Source: Methylococcaceae bacterium
Lineage (GTDB): Bacteria; Pseudomonadota; Gammaproteobacteria; Methylococcales; Methylomonadaceae
Assembly: GCA_021647585.1 (NCBI GenBank)
Contig: JAKIUK010000088.1
Coordinates: 1-15,401 of the forward strand
DNA: 15,401 bases
Reading direction: 5' to 3'
Every line of letters starts with the position of its first letter. Position 1 is the first letter of the stretch. Under the pieces are notes generated by a model. It made no database searches, was not told the DNA's origin, and saw only the letters and a program-made list of their open reading frames with translations. This document shows positions 14,835-15,401 of the stretch, one piece after another. Made by a program: the position numbers and the translations under genes.

Positions 14835-15234
14835 TTAATGATTCCAAAAAATATGTATTTCTTCGCAACCTGTTTCAATTGTATAAACATCACCGCCTAG
14901 CTCCATATCACGCCCCATTCTTTCATAGTCGATATAATAAGCTAAGCTTTCAGGGATTTGCGCTGATCCTTCGGTTAGTTCTTCGGCGTAATCTACTAAT
15001 GATTTATAACAGCCGCAATAATTATCTTCTATTGCTTTTTTAGCATCGTCCAAATCACCACCAAAATTATTCAATAATTCACCGCCTAAATCTGGGTTTT
15101 CATCAATAAAACAAGCAATTTCGTGGGCTGTTTCAATGCCTTCATATTCTCCAAGGCCGTATCCGTCGAAACCTTCATAATCATGAATGGCATATTCTTC
15201 GGCATCCTGTTCAGGACTATCAGCCAGCATTATA
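14835..15234 (-). pseudogene. ardA: ArdA anti-restriction protein, N-terminus lost
   Basis: ArdA is a DNA-mimic protein that blocks type I restriction enzymes when an element enters a new cell. From about 15234 to the stop the frame matches ArdA closely: DAEEYAIHDYEGFDGYGL.EYEGIE, FGGDLDDAKKAIEDNYCG, YKSLVDYAEELTE, IPESLAYYIDYERMGRDME and a C-terminal ETGCEEIHIFWNH. The protein is strongly acidic, as expected. Family members begin with about 35 further residues (a RIYVACLAAYNNG-like strand) that are missing: upstream of an ATG at 15230-15228 the frame runs as far as a TTG at 15272 but encodes only transposase antisense. A product of about 131 residues from that ATG is possible, without promoter or N-terminal domain. 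I treat it as broken. Confidence 0.8.
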
Positions 15235-15235
15235 T

Positions 15236-15401
15236 TGGATGAAAGAGCTTGACCTAAAAGTGCGTTACCCAAAAAAATTTAAGGTCACTACAGATAGTGA
15301 TCATAAAGAAGCGATTTCAGAGAATACGCTTGATCGTCAATTTACTATCGATACGCCTAATAGGGTCTGGACGACCGATATAACGTATGTGTGGACACTT
15401 G
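15236..15401 (+). mobile_element. IS3-family transposase fragment (catalytic domain start), runs off the window
   Basis: The plus-strand frame WMKELDLKVRYPKKFKVTTD (from 15236) and then DRQFTIDTPNRVWTTDITYVW (to the window end) matches the region before and including the first catalytic Asp of the DDE (rve) domain of IS3-family OrfB. The N-terminal part of OrfB, orfA and the left inverted repeat are absent, so the IS itself is truncated here, or its end was lost together with the ardA start. The join with ardA lies at about 15228-15239. Confidence 0.8.

Noticed and set aside
14633..15043. A 136-residue plus-strand frame over the hairpins and ardA
   Set aside because: It crosses two terminators and is antisense to the well-matched ardA sequence.
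1..15401. A CRISPR array
   Set aside because: I found no regularly spaced direct repeats with unique spacers in the window; the only equal-spaced repeat is the pair of 8-mers in the rimP leader.

Overview
The window is a piece of a chromosome from an AT-rich gammaproteobacterium. The evidence is the conserved block rimP-nusA-infB-rbfA-truB-rpsO-pnp (10565 down to 1825, all on the minus strand), which has the same gene order as in E. coli and relatives. The protein sequences fit an environmental gammaproteobacterium, perhaps a methanotroph or symbiont-like lineage, but I cannot name a genus from sequence alone.

Layout: (1) 1-1800 is a flank of lower gene density. It holds a decayed ECF-type RNA polymerase sigma factor (about 2-583, plus strand), a family 5 uracil-DNA glycosylase (minus strand) and a 380-base gap with a possible gene remnant. 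(2) 1825-10565 is the transcription/translation operon: ribosome maturation factor RimP, elongation/termination factor NusA, initiation factor IF2, 30S cold-shock factor RbfA, tRNA pseudouridine-55 synthase TruB, ribosomal protein S15 and polynucleotide phosphorylase. rimP to truB are coupled by overlaps or 3-9 base gaps. truB-rpsO and rpsO-pnp are separated by leaders, and an intrinsic terminator hairpin lies between rpsO and pnp. (3) 10580-10850 is the operon's control region on the minus strand: a sigma70-like promoter, a highly self-complementary leader of about 130 bases and two intrinsic terminators in tandem just ahead of rimP. This arrangement fits transcription attenuation.

(4) 10850 to the end is an accessory segment that begins almost on top of the operon promoter. 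It is the wreck of a mobilizable element. A MobC-like relaxosome gene is fused in frame to a truncated, frameshifted relaxase whose C-terminal tail survives about 100 bases downstream, followed by a small cysteine-containing hypothetical gene. Opposite lie a SEC-C zinc-motif protein, a possible 46-residue small gene, a class II Fic AMP-transferase with a promoter and paired palindromes, a row of hairpins ending in an intrinsic terminator, and an ArdA anti-restriction gene that has lost its N-terminus where it meets an IS3-family transposase fragment running off the window.

The core operon shows no sign of damage. The accessory side shows several decay events: loss of a start/stop overlap, a frameshift, a large deletion and an IS junction. 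The intact fic and SEC-C genes within it are the best candidates for a still-working cargo function, but that function cannot be read from sequence.
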